Positions 1 to 9,300 of a stretch of 64,000 nt of DNA are shown in pieces (the first letter of the stretch is position 1; each line of letters starts with the position of its first letter). This stretch comes from Pseudoxanthomonas sp. Root630 (GTDB lineage Bacteria > Pseudomonadota > Gammaproteobacteria > Xanthomonadales > Xanthomonadaceae). A model generated the notes under the pieces. That model did not search any database and was not told the origin of the DNA. It was given only the letters and a program-made list of their open reading frames with translations. The stretch lies in contig NZ_LMGY01000003.1 of the NCBI RefSeq assembly GCF_001427585.1, positions 1-64,000 of the forward strand. Reading direction: 5' to 3'. A program made the translations under genes and the position numbers.

Positions 1-67
1 AACCACGCTCGCTGACCTGCTTGACCGCCTCGGCCTTGAACTCGTCTGTGAATCGCTTGCTCGCCAT
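1..67 (-). CDS. IS3-family transposase OrfA, N-terminal fragment (cut by window edge)
   Basis: Only the first 22 residues are in the window, beginning MASKRFTDEFKAEAV and ending at the edge. This is the typical start of IS3-group OrfA proteins, in which a helix-turn-helix follows and binds the terminal repeats. A GGAGGATCT stretch immediately upstream of the ATG (positions 68-76) serves as ribosome binding site. OrfA is normally joined to OrfB by a programmed -1 frameshift, but that part is not visible. The family assignment rests on a short but characteristic motif. Confidence 0.75.
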   Translation of the reverse strand, partial: MASKRFTDEFKAEAVKQVSERG

Positions 68-126
68 AGATCCTCCGATCCTCAAAAGACACTATCAGGT
101 GTCTACGGAATCGGGGGCGTACCACA
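1..126 (-). mobile_element. IS3-family insertion sequence, 5' end only
   Basis: The element runs off the left edge of the window. On the minus strand it begins near 124-126 with TGGTACGCCCCCGATTCCG, starting with TG as IS3-family ends do, followed about 60 bp later by the start of an orfA transposase gene. The other end, the target duplication and orfB lie outside the window, so completeness cannot be judged. The exact boundary (124 or 126) is inferred from the TG rule and is uncertain by a few bases. Confidence 0.7.
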
Positions 127-205
127 GGGTGGCGGCGGCACTGATCGTTGACCCTCGCGTCGCCCATCGTTATCGTCCGTGCAGGGGAACCAAGGACTGG
201 ACCAT

Positions 206-1684
206 ATGAAGAATGCCGTGTGGGCTGCAGCGGGGCTCCTCGCGTCCGTTTTCGTGTGGAGGTTGATAGATCAAGGCTCGCCCTACGGGGGGGAGCGCAC
301 GCACCTGGTCTCCGCGACGACGAGAATCGCCACGTCGCGGAACAGCGGCACTCTCGGCCACAGTGCCTCCAGGGCGATATCGCAGGCAGTCGCCCAGGCC
401 GATTCGACCGCACTGGTTAGCCAACTCGCAGCACTGCGTTTCGGTACGCTCCTGGAAACGGTGGCCGTCGGCGATGTGACCGGCGACGGGCGCGACGACA
501 TCGTGGCCACCACGGGTTACACGCCCAATGCGCGTCCGAGCTCGGACGATTTCACGCTATGGGTCATCGTGCAGCAAGCGGACGGCACGCTGGCTGCACC
601 TTTGCGGCATCCCATCCCTGGCCAGACGATCTACGACACGGCGTCTAGGAGCCTTGCTCTGGTCGACCTGGATCTCGATGGTGTGCGTGAGGTCATGCTC
701 GGGCACGGTTCCTCCGCGGGGTACGGGATATCGGTCTTCGAGGGAGCCGCCTCGGGTCAGCTCGTCCAGCGCGGCCTGACGGTCGTCGCGGAGGACGTGA
801 CGGTGATGGTCGCACTGGATCTCGATCGCGATGAGTACAAGGATCTAGCCACGTTCGATGGCACCAAGATCAGGACGTACTTGGGCGATGGGCGGGGCGG
901 ACTGGAACTGCTGACGACCATTGATAGTGTGGTCGCCGGGCCTGGGCCGATCGCCGACATGGCGGCGGGAGACTACAACGGCGATGGGTTGACCGACATC
1001 GCGCTGTACAACGGTTACGACATCGTATCGGTGTACAAGTTGATCGAAACCGGATCCTTCGCCCTGTGGCACAGCTCCCTTCCGGCCTATCCCCACCAGC
1101 GTTTCTCCGCCCTCACGGCCATCGACATCCACCAGGACGATGACGATGACCTGCTCATCATGACGGCCGGCTTGCCGCGGTCAACGGCAACGGCCAAGTT
1201 TGCGATGTACCACCATCAGAACAACGCCATGGTGCCGGCACCACGTTGGGGAGCGCACTACCATGCGAGTGCCGTGATGGGCGTGGACATGGATGGCGAT
1301 GGTCGCCAGGACTTGCTCAGCGTGCGGACGCCCCTGGACCGAACGGCGACCCTGAGCTACATGCGTCAACGCGGGGATGGAAGCCTGGAGCCGGAGCTGG
1401 AGTTTCCGCTCACCGGCGTGCACTCGGGAGGCCCGCGTAGTCTGGCTGCCGGCGACTTCACGGGCGATGGCTGCAAGGATGCCGCGGTTGCGAGCGAATA
1501 CAGCCTCGTACTGTTCGCGGGCAATTGTCCAAGACCGCGGATCATGAGCTCGCCCTTGCCGCCGCGGCTGGTGGTGCCACAACCCACTTCATCCAGCCCG
1601 GCGAACATTGTTCGCCCGTTCGAGGTGATAGACGCGCGCGGGTCACCGCAGCCCCTGCGGCGTGCTGCGGCTCGGCGAGATTGA
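206..1684 (+). CDS. FG-GAP/VCBS repeat beta-propeller protein, probably exported
   Basis: 492 residues. The ATG at 206 is preferred over one at 179 because AAGGA lies at 192-196. An N-terminal hydrophobic stretch (residues 4-20) looks like a signal peptide or anchor. Seven FG-GAP-type calcium-binding loops follow, near residues 87, 152, 203, 253, 304, 357 and 413 (for example GDVTGDGRDD, GDYNGDGLTD, VDMDGDGRQD). The 50-60 residue spacing fits a seven-bladed propeller. The last 45 residues are low-complexity (Pro/Ser/Arg). Such proteins act outside the cytoplasm in adhesion or ligand binding; no specific role can be assigned. Codons such as CTA, ATA and AGG occur, unlike neighbouring genes, and the gene lies between an IS end and a RAYT remnant, so horizontal acquisition is plausible. 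Confidence 0.8.
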   Translation: MKNAVWAAAGLLASVFVWRLIDQGSPYGGERTHLVSATTRIATSRNSGTLGHSASRAISQAVAQADSTALVSQLAALRFGTLLETVAVGDVTGDGRDDIVATTGYTPNARPSSDDFTLWVIVQQADGTLAAPLRHPIPGQTIYDTASRSLALVDLDLDGVREVMLGHGSSAGYGISVFEGAASGQLVQRGLTVVAEDVTVMVALDLDRDEYKDLATFDGTKIRTYLGDGRGGLELLTTIDSVVAGPGPIADMAAGDYNGDGLTDIALYNGYDIVSVYKLIETGSFALWHSSLPAYPHQRFSALTAIDIHQDDDDDLLIMTAGLPRSTATAKFAMYHHQNNAMVPAPRWGAHYHASAVMGVDMDGDGRQDLLSVRTPLDRTATLSYMRQRGDGSLEPELEFPLTGVHSGGPRSLAAGDFTGDGCKDAAVASEYSLVLFAGNCPRPRIMSSPLPPRLVVPQPTSSSPANIVRPFEVIDARGSPQPLRRAAARRD

Positions 1685-1735
1685 CGGTGAAGAAGCAGGC
1701 GCCGCCGGGGACGGAGATACGGCGGTGATGGGTCA
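1671..1735 (-). pseudogene. RAYT (REP-associated tyrosine transposase) N-terminal remnant
   Basis: Read on the minus strand, this stretch encodes RRISVPGGACFFTVNLAE, which matches the conserved start of RAYT/IS200-like Y1 transposases (usual form YRR..VPGGTYFFTVNL). The frame stays open further but similarity stops after this block, so only the first conserved beta-strand is left and the catalytic HUH and Tyr parts are missing. The remnant overlaps the 3' end of the FG-GAP gene on the other strand. The call rests on one short motif plus the REP-like palindrome beside it. Confidence 0.6.
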
Positions 1736-1767
1736 CCGTTGGCCTCTGACATTGAGTCGATGGTGAG

Positions 1768-1812
1768 ACCGGTTTCGCCGTTGAAACGGTTTCGCTCAAC
1801 CCATCCTACCCC
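1768..1812. repeat. REP-like palindrome next to RAYT remnant
   Basis: An imperfect inverted repeat, ACCGGTTTC (1768-1776) against GAAACGGT (1783-1790), is followed by CTCAACCCATCCTACCCC. The minus-strand form, GTAGGATGGGTTGAG then GAAAC, resembles REP elements that accompany RAYT genes in pseudomonads and xanthomonads. Its position just upstream of the RAYT remnant's start supports this. Copies elsewhere in the genome would be needed to confirm it. Confidence 0.45.
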
Positions 1813-1884
1813 CTCCTGCGCCGCTACATGCTGCCGCCTCCGGACTAGCGTATGCTCAGCTCACTCAACGGAAAGGGGAATTCC

Positions 1885-2154
1885 ATGCGCAAGACCGCAC
1901 TGTTCCTGGCATTGATGCTCACCGCCGGTACTGCCTTCGCAGATACCTACGCCTTCGGCAATCGCGTTGTCAGCAGCGGCGACAGCATCGGCAGGCTTGT
2001 CGAGATCGCCGGCAGGCCCGACATCGTGACGCCGCGGGAGAACCGGTACGGCGCCCGTGAAGGTGAAACCTGGACCTACTTCCGCGACGGCAAGACCCTC
2101 GTCTTCACCATCGATACCAACGGCAAGATCCTGAGCATCTCCGAATCTCGCTGA
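1885..2154 (+). CDS. small periplasmic protein, DUF2845/BamE-like
   Basis: 89 residues. The start at 1885 follows AAAGGGGAA and begins a clear signal peptide (MRKTALFLALMLTAGTAFA, cleavage before DTY). An upstream in-frame ATG at 1852 would bury the signal. The mature part (about 70 residues) has the pattern 'GDSIGRLVEIAGRPD ... WTY..DGKTLVFTI..GKI', like small SmpA/BamE-fold or DUF2845 periplasmic proteins. No partner is apparent from the neighbours. Its function is unknown; the fold assignment is by pattern only. Confidence 0.75.
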   Translation: MRKTALFLALMLTAGTAFADTYAFGNRVVSSGDSIGRLVEIAGRPDIVTPRENRYGAREGETWTYFRDGKTLVFTIDTNGKILSISESR

Positions 2155-2377
2155 TCGAGGAAAGCTGCGTAGCGAGTACGGTCAACGCCACCCCGAGGGC
2201 GCGTCGCGTGTCGCCCGACGCGCATTCCCGGGCGTGCCTTGCCTCGGGCTTGGCGGGTGGAAGATGGATGGAGCGGCTCGCCGTTCGGCGCGGCCTTGTC
2301 CGGCGTTCGATCCTTACGACCATCCGCTAACGCCTGCCACCGCAGCCGCCCGCTAGACTGCGGCATCGCCTGACCGG

Positions 2378-2671
2378 ATGCCGCTGCGCATGAAGCTGAC
2401 CCCCACACCCGTCACCGCCGCCATCGCCGGCCTGTTTGCCGGCATCGTGATGCCATTGATCTGGCCGAAGCTGGGCGACGAGACGATGTACTGGGTGTTC
2501 GCGTTCCTGCTGGTGATCGCGCTGCCGATGCACGTGCTGGTCGTGGGCATCAGCCCGACCCGCGATGCGGCGGGCAGGGGAGGCATCGACGCCGCCGTGC
2601 TCAAGCGCGTGGCCATCTGGCTTGCTGCCGGCATCGCCGCCGTCGCACTGATGAAGATCGTCGCGACCTGA
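2378..2671 (+). CDS. small membrane protein of unknown function
   Basis: 97 residues from the ATG at 2378, or 93 from the ATG at 2390; no good ribosome binding site separates them. Three hydrophobic segments are visible: residues 11-29 (VTAAIAGLFAGIVMPLIW), 36-55 (MYWVFAFLLVIALPMHVLVV) and 76-94. The length and layout fit a small inner-membrane protein. I do not recognise the family. It stands alone, with about 220 bp before it and 150 bp after. Confidence 0.6.
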   Translation: MPLRMKLTPTPVTAAIAGLFAGIVMPLIWPKLGDETMYWVFAFLLVIALPMHVLVVGISPTRDAAGRGGIDAAVLKRVAIWLAAGIAAVALMKIVAT

Positions 2672-2824
2672 CAGCACCGCGCGCGGATCGCGCGCCGACG
2701 GCACGCAGCGTCCTGACGGCGAACCCACCCCCCGACTGGACGATGGGCTGCGTGTCTGCCTATCATCCTTCCGCCTGATTACGCACGCATACGCAAAGGG
2801 CCCCTTGCACTCGAGGAGCCGGCC

Positions 2825-3319
2825 ATGCGTGGGCACACCCCCGTTTCGACACACCCGGCGCCGCAGAGCGCCGACGGCCTCGTGCATTGGCGCAGGCTGA
2901 CCCGGCGGGGCAACGCCGCCTTCGCCGCCGACCGGCTGGACCTGGCCACCCGCGATTACGCCCGCGCCCTGCAACTGGCCACCGCCCTGGTGGCCGGCCC
3001 CGCACTGGCCGCCTCGGCCGACGACTGCCTCGCCGCGCTCGTGGTGGCCCACCACAACCTGTCCGATACCTACGAACGCCGTGGCGATGACGCCGCCGCA
3101 CTCGACCACCTGTGCGATGCGCACGATGCCCTGATGCGCATCGCCAGCGAGGCCGGCACGCGCGACGACATCCGCCTGCACGCCGTCCGCCACCTGACCG
3201 AAGCCCGTATCGCCCTGCTGCGCTGGCAGGCCGTGCATGGCGCCTGCGCGCGCACCGCGGCTTCGCTGCGCGCGAGCGCGACCGTCGCCTTCCCGCCGTT
3301 CGACGGCGCCCGCCACTGA
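2825..3319 (+). CDS. TPR-like cytoplasmic protein encoded upstream of sodA
   Basis: 164 residues with GAGGAG about 7 bp before the ATG. The sequence is helical and Ala/Leu/His-rich, with TPR-like helix pairs ([48 protein letters not shown]). There is no signal peptide or membrane segment. It ends 28 bp before sodA. Pseudomonas aeruginosa has a small hypothetical gene, orfX, directly upstream of its Mn-type sod gene, and this protein looks like its counterpart; that link is from memory of the gene order plus weak sequence pattern. The role is unknown, perhaps a chaperone or adaptor for the SOD module. Confidence 0.75.
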   Translation: MRGHTPVSTHPAPQSADGLVHWRRLTRRGNAAFAADRLDLATRDYARALQLATALVAGPALAASADDCLAALVVAHHNLSDTYERRGDDAAALDHLCDAHDALMRIASEAGTRDDIRLHAVRHLTEARIALLRWQAVHGACARTAASLRASATVAFPPFDGARH

Positions 3320-3347
3320 CGCCTGCCTATCCCCCGGAGACCCGACC

Positions 3348-3980
3348 ATGCCGTACACGCTGCCCTCCCTCCCGTATGCCTACGACGCGCTGGAACCGCA
3401 CATCGATGCGCAGACCATGGAGATCCACCACGGCAAGCACCACCAGACCTACATCAACAACCTCAACGCCGCGGTCAAGGACACGCCGTACGACGGGACG
3501 CCGGTCGAAGACCTGATCGCCGACCTGTCCAGGTTGCCCGCCGCCCTGCAATTGCCGGTGCGCAACAACGGCGGCGGACATGCCAACCACAGCCTGTTCT
3601 GGACGGTGATGGCGCCGGCCGGCGAGGGCGGTGGCGGTGCGCCGACGGGCGCATTGGCCGAGGCGATCGACAAGGACCTCGGCGGCCTCGACGCCTTCAA
3701 GGAGGCCTTCACCAAGGCCGCACTGACGCGCTTCGGCAGCGGCTGGGCGTGGCTGGTGGTAGGCAGCGACGGTCGCCTGTCGGTGGAGAGCAGCGGCAAC
3801 CAGGACAGCCCGCTGATGGCCGGCATCGGTTCGGGCGGCACGCCGATCCTTGGCCTGGACGTGTGGGAACACGCCTACTACCTGAAGTACCAGAACCGTC
3901 GCCCCGACTACATCGCCGCGTTCTACAACGTGGTGCGCTGGGACGAAGTGGCGAGGCGTCATGCCGAAGCCGGACGCTGA
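3348..3980 (+). CDS. sodA: superoxide dismutase, Mn-type (Fe/Mn family)
   Basis: 210 residues, the usual length for the cytoplasmic Fe/Mn enzyme that turns superoxide into oxygen and hydrogen peroxide. The start at 3348 ([17 protein letters not shown]) is the conserved one, although the frame is open back to 3237. Metal ligands are visible as His27, His81 ([10 protein letters not shown]), Asp171 and His175 ([12 protein letters not shown]). Tyr35 is the gateway residue. GNQDSP, rather than the Fe-type NAATP, and GSGWAWL point to manganese or cambialistic use. Its 3' end overlaps the next gene by 20 bp, so the two are translated from one message. Confidence 0.95.
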   Translation: MPYTLPSLPYAYDALEPHIDAQTMEIHHGKHHQTYINNLNAAVKDTPYDGTPVEDLIADLSRLPAALQLPVRNNGGGHANHSLFWTVMAPAGEGGGGAPTGALAEAIDKDLGGLDAFKEAFTKAALTRFGSGWAWLVVGSDGRLSVESSGNQDSPLMAGIGSGGTPILGLDVWEHAYYLKYQNRRPDYIAAFYNVVRWDEVARRHAEAGR

Positions 3981-4902
3981 TACGGGCGCGCCGCTGGGCG
4001 GCATCAAAGCGCCGCTGCCGCTGCGCGCACGCGACCTGCGGCGCGCGTTCGGCCTGGCCATCCTCATGCTCGGCGTCGTGGCGCTGGGCTGGAACTTCTG
4101 GCAGTTCGTCGACAGCTCGCCGGTGATCCGCGATGCCTTCATGGGCGGCTCGGTCGCGGCGGTGGCCACGGCATTGGGCGCGATGCCCGTGCTGTTCTCC
4201 CAGCGCCTGTCCGATCGCACGCAGGACACCCTGCTCGGCTTCGGTGCCGGCGTGATGCTGGCCGCGTGTGCCTTCTCCCTGATCATCCCCGGACTGGCGG
4301 CCGCGCAGGGCATGCCGATGTTCGGCGGTGGGGAGGCCGCGGCCAGCGGGGTGATCGGATTGGCGCTGCTGCTGGGCGGCGGCGTGATGATGGCGCTCGA
4401 CCGCCTGCTGCCGCACGAGCACTTCATCAAGGGACGCGAAGGGCAGACCTCGGAGAAGCTGCGGCGTACCTGGCTGTTCGTGTTCGCGATCGCGCTGCAC
4501 AACCTGCCCGAAGGCCTGGCCATCGGCGTGGGCTACGCCGGCAACGAAGGCGTGGCGCGCGCGAATGCACTGGCCATCGGCATCGCGTTGCAGGACGTGC
4601 CGGAAGGGTTGGTAGTGGCGGTCGCGTTGCTGTCGGCTGGCTACCGCCGCTGGCTGTCGGTGTTCATCGGCGCGGCGAGCGGCCTGGTCGAGCCACTGGG
4701 TGCGGTGCTCGGCGCCTCGGTGGCCGCGCATTCGCAGGTCATGCTGCCGTGGGGCCTCGGCTTCGCTGCCGGCGCCATGCTGTTCGTCATCAGCCACGAG
4801 ATCATCCCCGAGTCCCACCGCAAGGGCCACGAGAGCTTCGCCACCACTGGCCTGATGATCGGCTTCGTGATGATGATGGTGCTGGATACGGCACTGGGAT
4901 GA
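3961..4902 (+). CDS. ZIP-family divalent metal transporter
   Basis: 313 residues with about eight transmembrane segments. The two metal-site motifs of the family are present: HNLPEG at residues 180-185 (TM4) and QDVPEG at 211-216 (TM5), followed by [13 protein letters not shown] near the C-terminus. The first TM ([14 protein letters not shown]) comes after a charged N-terminus, as in bacterial ZIP proteins of the BbZIP group. These import Zn, Fe, Mn or Cd. The start lies inside sodA (20 bp overlap), so translation is probably coupled. By inference, its job may be supplying metal for the SOD, most simply Mn. Confidence 0.88.
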   Translation: MPKPDADTGAPLGGIKAPLPLRARDLRRAFGLAILMLGVVALGWNFWQFVDSSPVIRDAFMGGSVAAVATALGAMPVLFSQRLSDRTQDTLLGFGAGVMLAACAFSLIIPGLAAAQGMPMFGGGEAAASGVIGLALLLGGGVMMALDRLLPHEHFIKGREGQTSEKLRRTWLFVFAIALHNLPEGLAIGVGYAGNEGVARANALAIGIALQDVPEGLVVAVALLSAGYRRWLSVFIGAASGLVEPLGAVLGASVAAHSQVMLPWGLGFAAGAMLFVISHEIIPESHRKGHESFATTGLMIGFVMMMVLDTALG

Positions 4903-5014
4903 GGTGGGGTGCGTGCCGATCCTCCTGCATCCGCGTCGGCATTCCCGGTCCATGACTTCCGGCGCTTAAGCCGTCATGCCCGGCCCGTATGATCCGCCTC
5001 ATACAGGAGGGGTC

Positions 5015-6178
5015 ATGCATCGATTGCTCGGAGTTTGCCTGCTCGCCCTGCTGCCGTTCGCCGCGGTTGCGACGGACAGCGGCCATCCCATTCCCGCCCG
5101 CGCCGCGCTGGACGCCGAGGTTGCCGCCGCGATGACGGCCGCGCAAGCCAACGGCCTGGCCATTGCCGTGATCGACGCCGGCAAGGTGGTACACGTGGCT
5201 GCCTACGGTCAGCGCAACGCCAAGGGCGATCCGCTGGAGACGGCGACCGTCATGTACGGCGCTTCGCTGACCAAGGCCGTGTTCGCTTACACCGCCCTGC
5301 AGTGGGTGGACGAGGGCAAGCTCGACCTCGATCGGCCCATCGGCGAGTACTTCGACAAGCCGCTGACCGACTATCCCGCCGAGGAGGGCTACGGTCCCTG
5401 GCCGGACCTGGCCGGCGATCCGCGCTGGAAGACGATCACCGCCCGCATGCTGCTGACCCACAGCAGCGGCTTCGCCAACTTCGCTTTCCTCGAACCCGAC
5501 GAAAAGCTGCGCATCCACTTCACCCCCGGCACGCGCTACGCCTATTCGGGCGAAGGGCTGATCCTGCTGCAGTACGCGATCGAGCGCGGGTTGGGGCTGG
5601 ACCTGGGCGCGGAAATGCAGCGTCGTGTGTTCGACCGCTTCGGTATGCCGAACACCGGCATGATCTGGCGTCCGGACTTCGCCGCCAATCTCGCCGATGG
5701 CTGGAAGGAAGACGGCACCGTCGAACCGCACGACGAGCGCGGCCGTGTGCGTGCCGCCGGTTCGATGGACACCACCATCGCCGACCTGGCGAACTTCGCT
5801 GCGGCGCTCATCCGCGGCGAAGGCCTGTCGCCGGCCAGTGCCGCGGCGATGGTCACCGCGCAGTTGCCGATCACCACCGCCTCGCAGTTCCCCACGCTGC
5901 AGGACGAACTACCACCGGCGCAGCGCCGCAAGGACCTGGCCGCGGGCCTGGGCGTGGTGGTGTTCGACGGCCCGCAGGGTGCGGGCTTCTACAAGGGCGG
6001 CCACAGCGACTCCACCGGCAATACCTGGGTCTGCGTGCAGCAGCGCAAGCGCTGCGTGGTGATCCTGGGCAACGACGTGCGCGCCGAACGCGCCTTTCCG
6101 CGGCTGGTCGCCTTCGTGCTGGGCGAAACCGGTGTCCCTTGGACGTGGGAATACGGCAACAAGCCGTTCGTTCCCTGA
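5015..6178 (+). CDS. exported serine hydrolase, class C beta-lactamase/esterase family
   Basis: 387 residues. The start at 5015 follows ACAGGAGGGGT, a near-ideal ribosome binding site, and opens a signal peptide (MHRLLGVCLLALLPFAAVA). The nucleophile motif SxxK is Ser84-Leu-Thr-Lys87. The second motif is Tyr177-Ser-Gly in place of YxN, and the KTG-like motif is KGGHSDS at 327-333. This pattern fits the COG1680 penicillin-binding-like hydrolases, many of which are esterases or D-aminopeptidases rather than true AmpC enzymes; the missing Asn in YxN argues against a classical beta-lactamase. Transcribed alone; substrate unknown. Confidence 0.85.
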   Translation: MHRLLGVCLLALLPFAAVATDSGHPIPARAALDAEVAAAMTAAQANGLAIAVIDAGKVVHVAAYGQRNAKGDPLETATVMYGASLTKAVFAYTALQWVDEGKLDLDRPIGEYFDKPLTDYPAEEGYGPWPDLAGDPRWKTITARMLLTHSSGFANFAFLEPDEKLRIHFTPGTRYAYSGEGLILLQYAIERGLGLDLGAEMQRRVFDRFGMPNTGMIWRPDFAANLADGWKEDGTVEPHDERGRVRAAGSMDTTIADLANFAAALIRGEGLSPASAAAMVTAQLPITTASQFPTLQDELPPAQRRKDLAAGLGVVVFDGPQGAGFYKGGHSDSTGNTWVCVQQRKRCVVILGNDVRAERAFPRLVAFVLGETGVPWTWEYGNKPFVP

Positions 6179-6390
6179 AAGACGGGCGTGCGTCGTCGGT
6201 GAAGCGGAACCCCCCGCGGCTCGGGTAAAGTGCGCACCGAATCGCCGCGTTGTTTCCCCACGAGGAAACGGCGCCCTGGGGGAGGGCAGGCGAGGCGTTC
6301 TTCCATCGTGTCGGCGGTGTCGAAGGGGGCAGGTTGGCCAGCGTGGCAGACAGACAGATCGGGCGGGCCGCAGGGCCGCACCGCGTGCGC

Positions 6391-9300
6391 ATGCGTGCGT
6401 GGCGCGTGCTGCTGGCCTGCGCCTGCCTGTTGCTGGCGCCACTGGCGCAGGCGTTGGACCCGCAGCGGCAGATCGCCCAGTTCCATCACACGGCCTGGAC
6501 GGTGCGCGAGGGCGCGCCCGGACAGATCACCGCCCTGGCGCAGACCACCGACGGATACCTGTGGCTGGCCACGCAGGTCGGGCTGTACCGCTTCGACGGC
6601 GTGGAGTTCGAACGCTACGACCCGCCGGACGACCAGGCGTTTCCCGCCACCAGCATCTCCACCTTGTATCCCACGGCGGACGGCGGGCTGTGGATCGGCT
6701 TCCGCTATGGCGCGGTGAGTTTCCTGCGCGACCAGCACGTCACCCACTACGGCGAAGCGCAAGGGCTGCCGACCAGCACCGTGTTCCGTTTCGCCGAAAC
6801 CCCGGACGGTCGCCTGTGGGCGGCGACCTTCAGTGGACTGGTGTACCTGCGCGCGGGTCGCTGGCACCGGGTCGAAGCCGAATGGCGCGCGCCGGGTACG
6901 CAGGCGCGCTCGGTGTTCACCGACCGCGACGGCACCCTGTGGCTGGCGACCGAGGGCGCGCTGGCCCGCCTGAAGAAAGGCGCGCGCAGCTTCGAGACGC
7001 TGGACATCCCGGTGGGCCGCATCAGCCAGATGGCGCAGGCGGCCGACGGCAGCCTGTGGATCGCCGAGAACGAAGGCGGCGTGCGCCGCTTGCCGCTCGA
7101 CGGCACGGCCAGCGCGCCAGTGATCGCGGCGCCATCGGCGGGTGTGCTGTTCGACCGTGACGGGACGCTCTGGGCCAGCACCATGGGCGAGGGCGTACAG
7201 CGATTGGCGCATCCGCTGCGCGACGGCAAGTCCGTCGAACACTTCCGCCAGGACGACGGCCTGAGCGCGGACTACCTGCTGCCGGTGCTGGAAGATCGCG
7301 AAGGCAATGTCTGGGTGGGTAGCAGCCGCGGACTGGACCGCTTCCGCCATACCAACGTCATCCCTGCGATGTTGCCCGACGGTGCGCAGGATTTCGCCAT
7401 CGTCGCCGGTGCCGACGGGGCGCTGCTGGCCGGCAGTCGCAACCGCCCGCTGATGGTCCTCGACCGCGGACCGCTGCGCGAACTCGACTTGCCGCCGCCG
7501 ATCACGGCGGCCCATCGCGATCGCGATGGCACCGTGTGGCTGGGGGGGCCGGGCGGCCTGTGGACGCTGCGCGACGGCCGGCTGGCGCCGGTGACGCCGC
7601 TGCCGGTGTCCGGCTATTCCGGTGTGCAGGCGATCGCGCACGACGGCGAGGGCGTGCTGTGGGTGTCGTTGAACACGCCCGGCATCCACCGCCTCGCGAA
7701 CGGGCGCTGGCAGCAGTTGCGCGGTCGCAAGGGGCTGCCGCCCGGCTCATCGCCCCTGGTGATGTTGCCGACCCGCGACGGCGCGGTGTGGATGGGCTAC
7801 GCGCGCGATGAGATCGCGATCCTGCGTGGCGACGACATCCGCGCCCTCGGGCGCGAGGATGGGCTGGCGGTGGGCAACGTCACCGCGCTACTGGAAAGCC
7901 GCGACGGGGTGTGGATCGGTGGCGAGCGTGGGCTGGCGCGGTTCGCCCAGGGTCGTGTGCGCAGCCTGCATCTGCCGGCGGACAGTCCGTTCCGTGGCAT
8001 CACCGGCATCATCGAAACGCGGGCGGGCGACCTGTGGTTGAACGGCGCGCGCGGCGTGCTGCACGTGAAGGCCGCCGACGTGGCGACGCTCTTCGAAACG
8101 GCAGCACCGCGATACGAGCAGTTCGACTTCCTCGACGGCATGCCGGGCGTACCGGCGCAGTTCCGGCCCATCCCGACTGCGGCCGAGGGTGGCGACGGTC
8201 GCCTGTGGTTCGCAACGACCAGCGGCGTGGTGTCTATCGATCCGGCGGCGATCCGCCGCAATCCGCTGGCGCCGCCGGTGACCCTCCTGTCGCTGGCCGC
8301 CGATGGCCAGGCCCATCGCGTCACGGCCGGGACGATGCAGCTGCCGCCGGGCACGCGCAACCTGCAGATCGCCTACACCGCGCTGAGCCTGTCGATCCCC
8401 GAACGCGTGCGGTTCCGCTACAAGCTCGACGGCTACGACACGGCATGGCAGGACGCCGGCACGCGCCGCACGGCGTTCTACAACGATCCGGGGCCGGGCA
8501 CGTATACGTTCCGGGTGATCGCCGCCAACAACGACGGCGTGTGGAACGAGGTGGGTGCCGCGCTGCCGGTGGTGATCGCACCGCGCTACTACCAGACCAC
8601 CTGGTTCGTCGTGTTGTGCGTGCTGCTCGGCGCCGCCCTGTTGTGGATCGCCTACCTGCTGCGCTTGCGCCATCTGTCTGCGCAGATCCGCGAGCGCTTG
8701 CACGAGCGCCACCACGAACGCGAGCGCATCGCGCGGGAACTGCACGACACCCTGTTGCAGAGCGTGCAGGGGCTGATCCTGCGCTTCCATGCGGTGTCGC
8801 AGTCGCTCGGTCGCGAGGCGCCGGGGCATGCAGCGATGGAGCGCGTGCTGCAGCGGGCCGACGACGTGCTGGCCGAGGCGCGCGACCGCGTGCTGGACCT
8901 GCGTCGCGCGCGCATGTCGGGGGAGCTGCCCGATGCGCTGGCGGCGCTCGGCGAGGACCTCGTGCCGGAGCACCCGACCGAGTTCCGCCTGGAGGTGGAG
9001 GGCGAGCCGCGCGCGCTGGATGCGCTGGTGCGCGACGAGCTCTACCGCATCGCGCGCGAAGCCGTGTTCAACGCATTCCAGCACGCGCAAGCCGGGCACG
9101 TGGAAGTGGACCTCGACTACCAGCCCGATGCCCTGCACCTGCACGTGCGCGACGATGGCGTCGGCGTCCCGGAGGCCGTCTTGCGCGCCGGCGGTCGCCA
9201 GGGCCACTGGGGCCTGTATGGCATGCGCGAGCGCGCCCAGCGCATCGGCGGCGCGCTGGCGGTCACGTCCGCCGAAGGCAAGGGCACGACGGTGTCGTTG

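Noticed and set aside
5015..6178. Calling the serine hydrolase an AmpC beta-lactamase
   Set aside because: YxN is YSG here and the KTG motif is replaced by KGGHS; better described as a general serine hydrolase.
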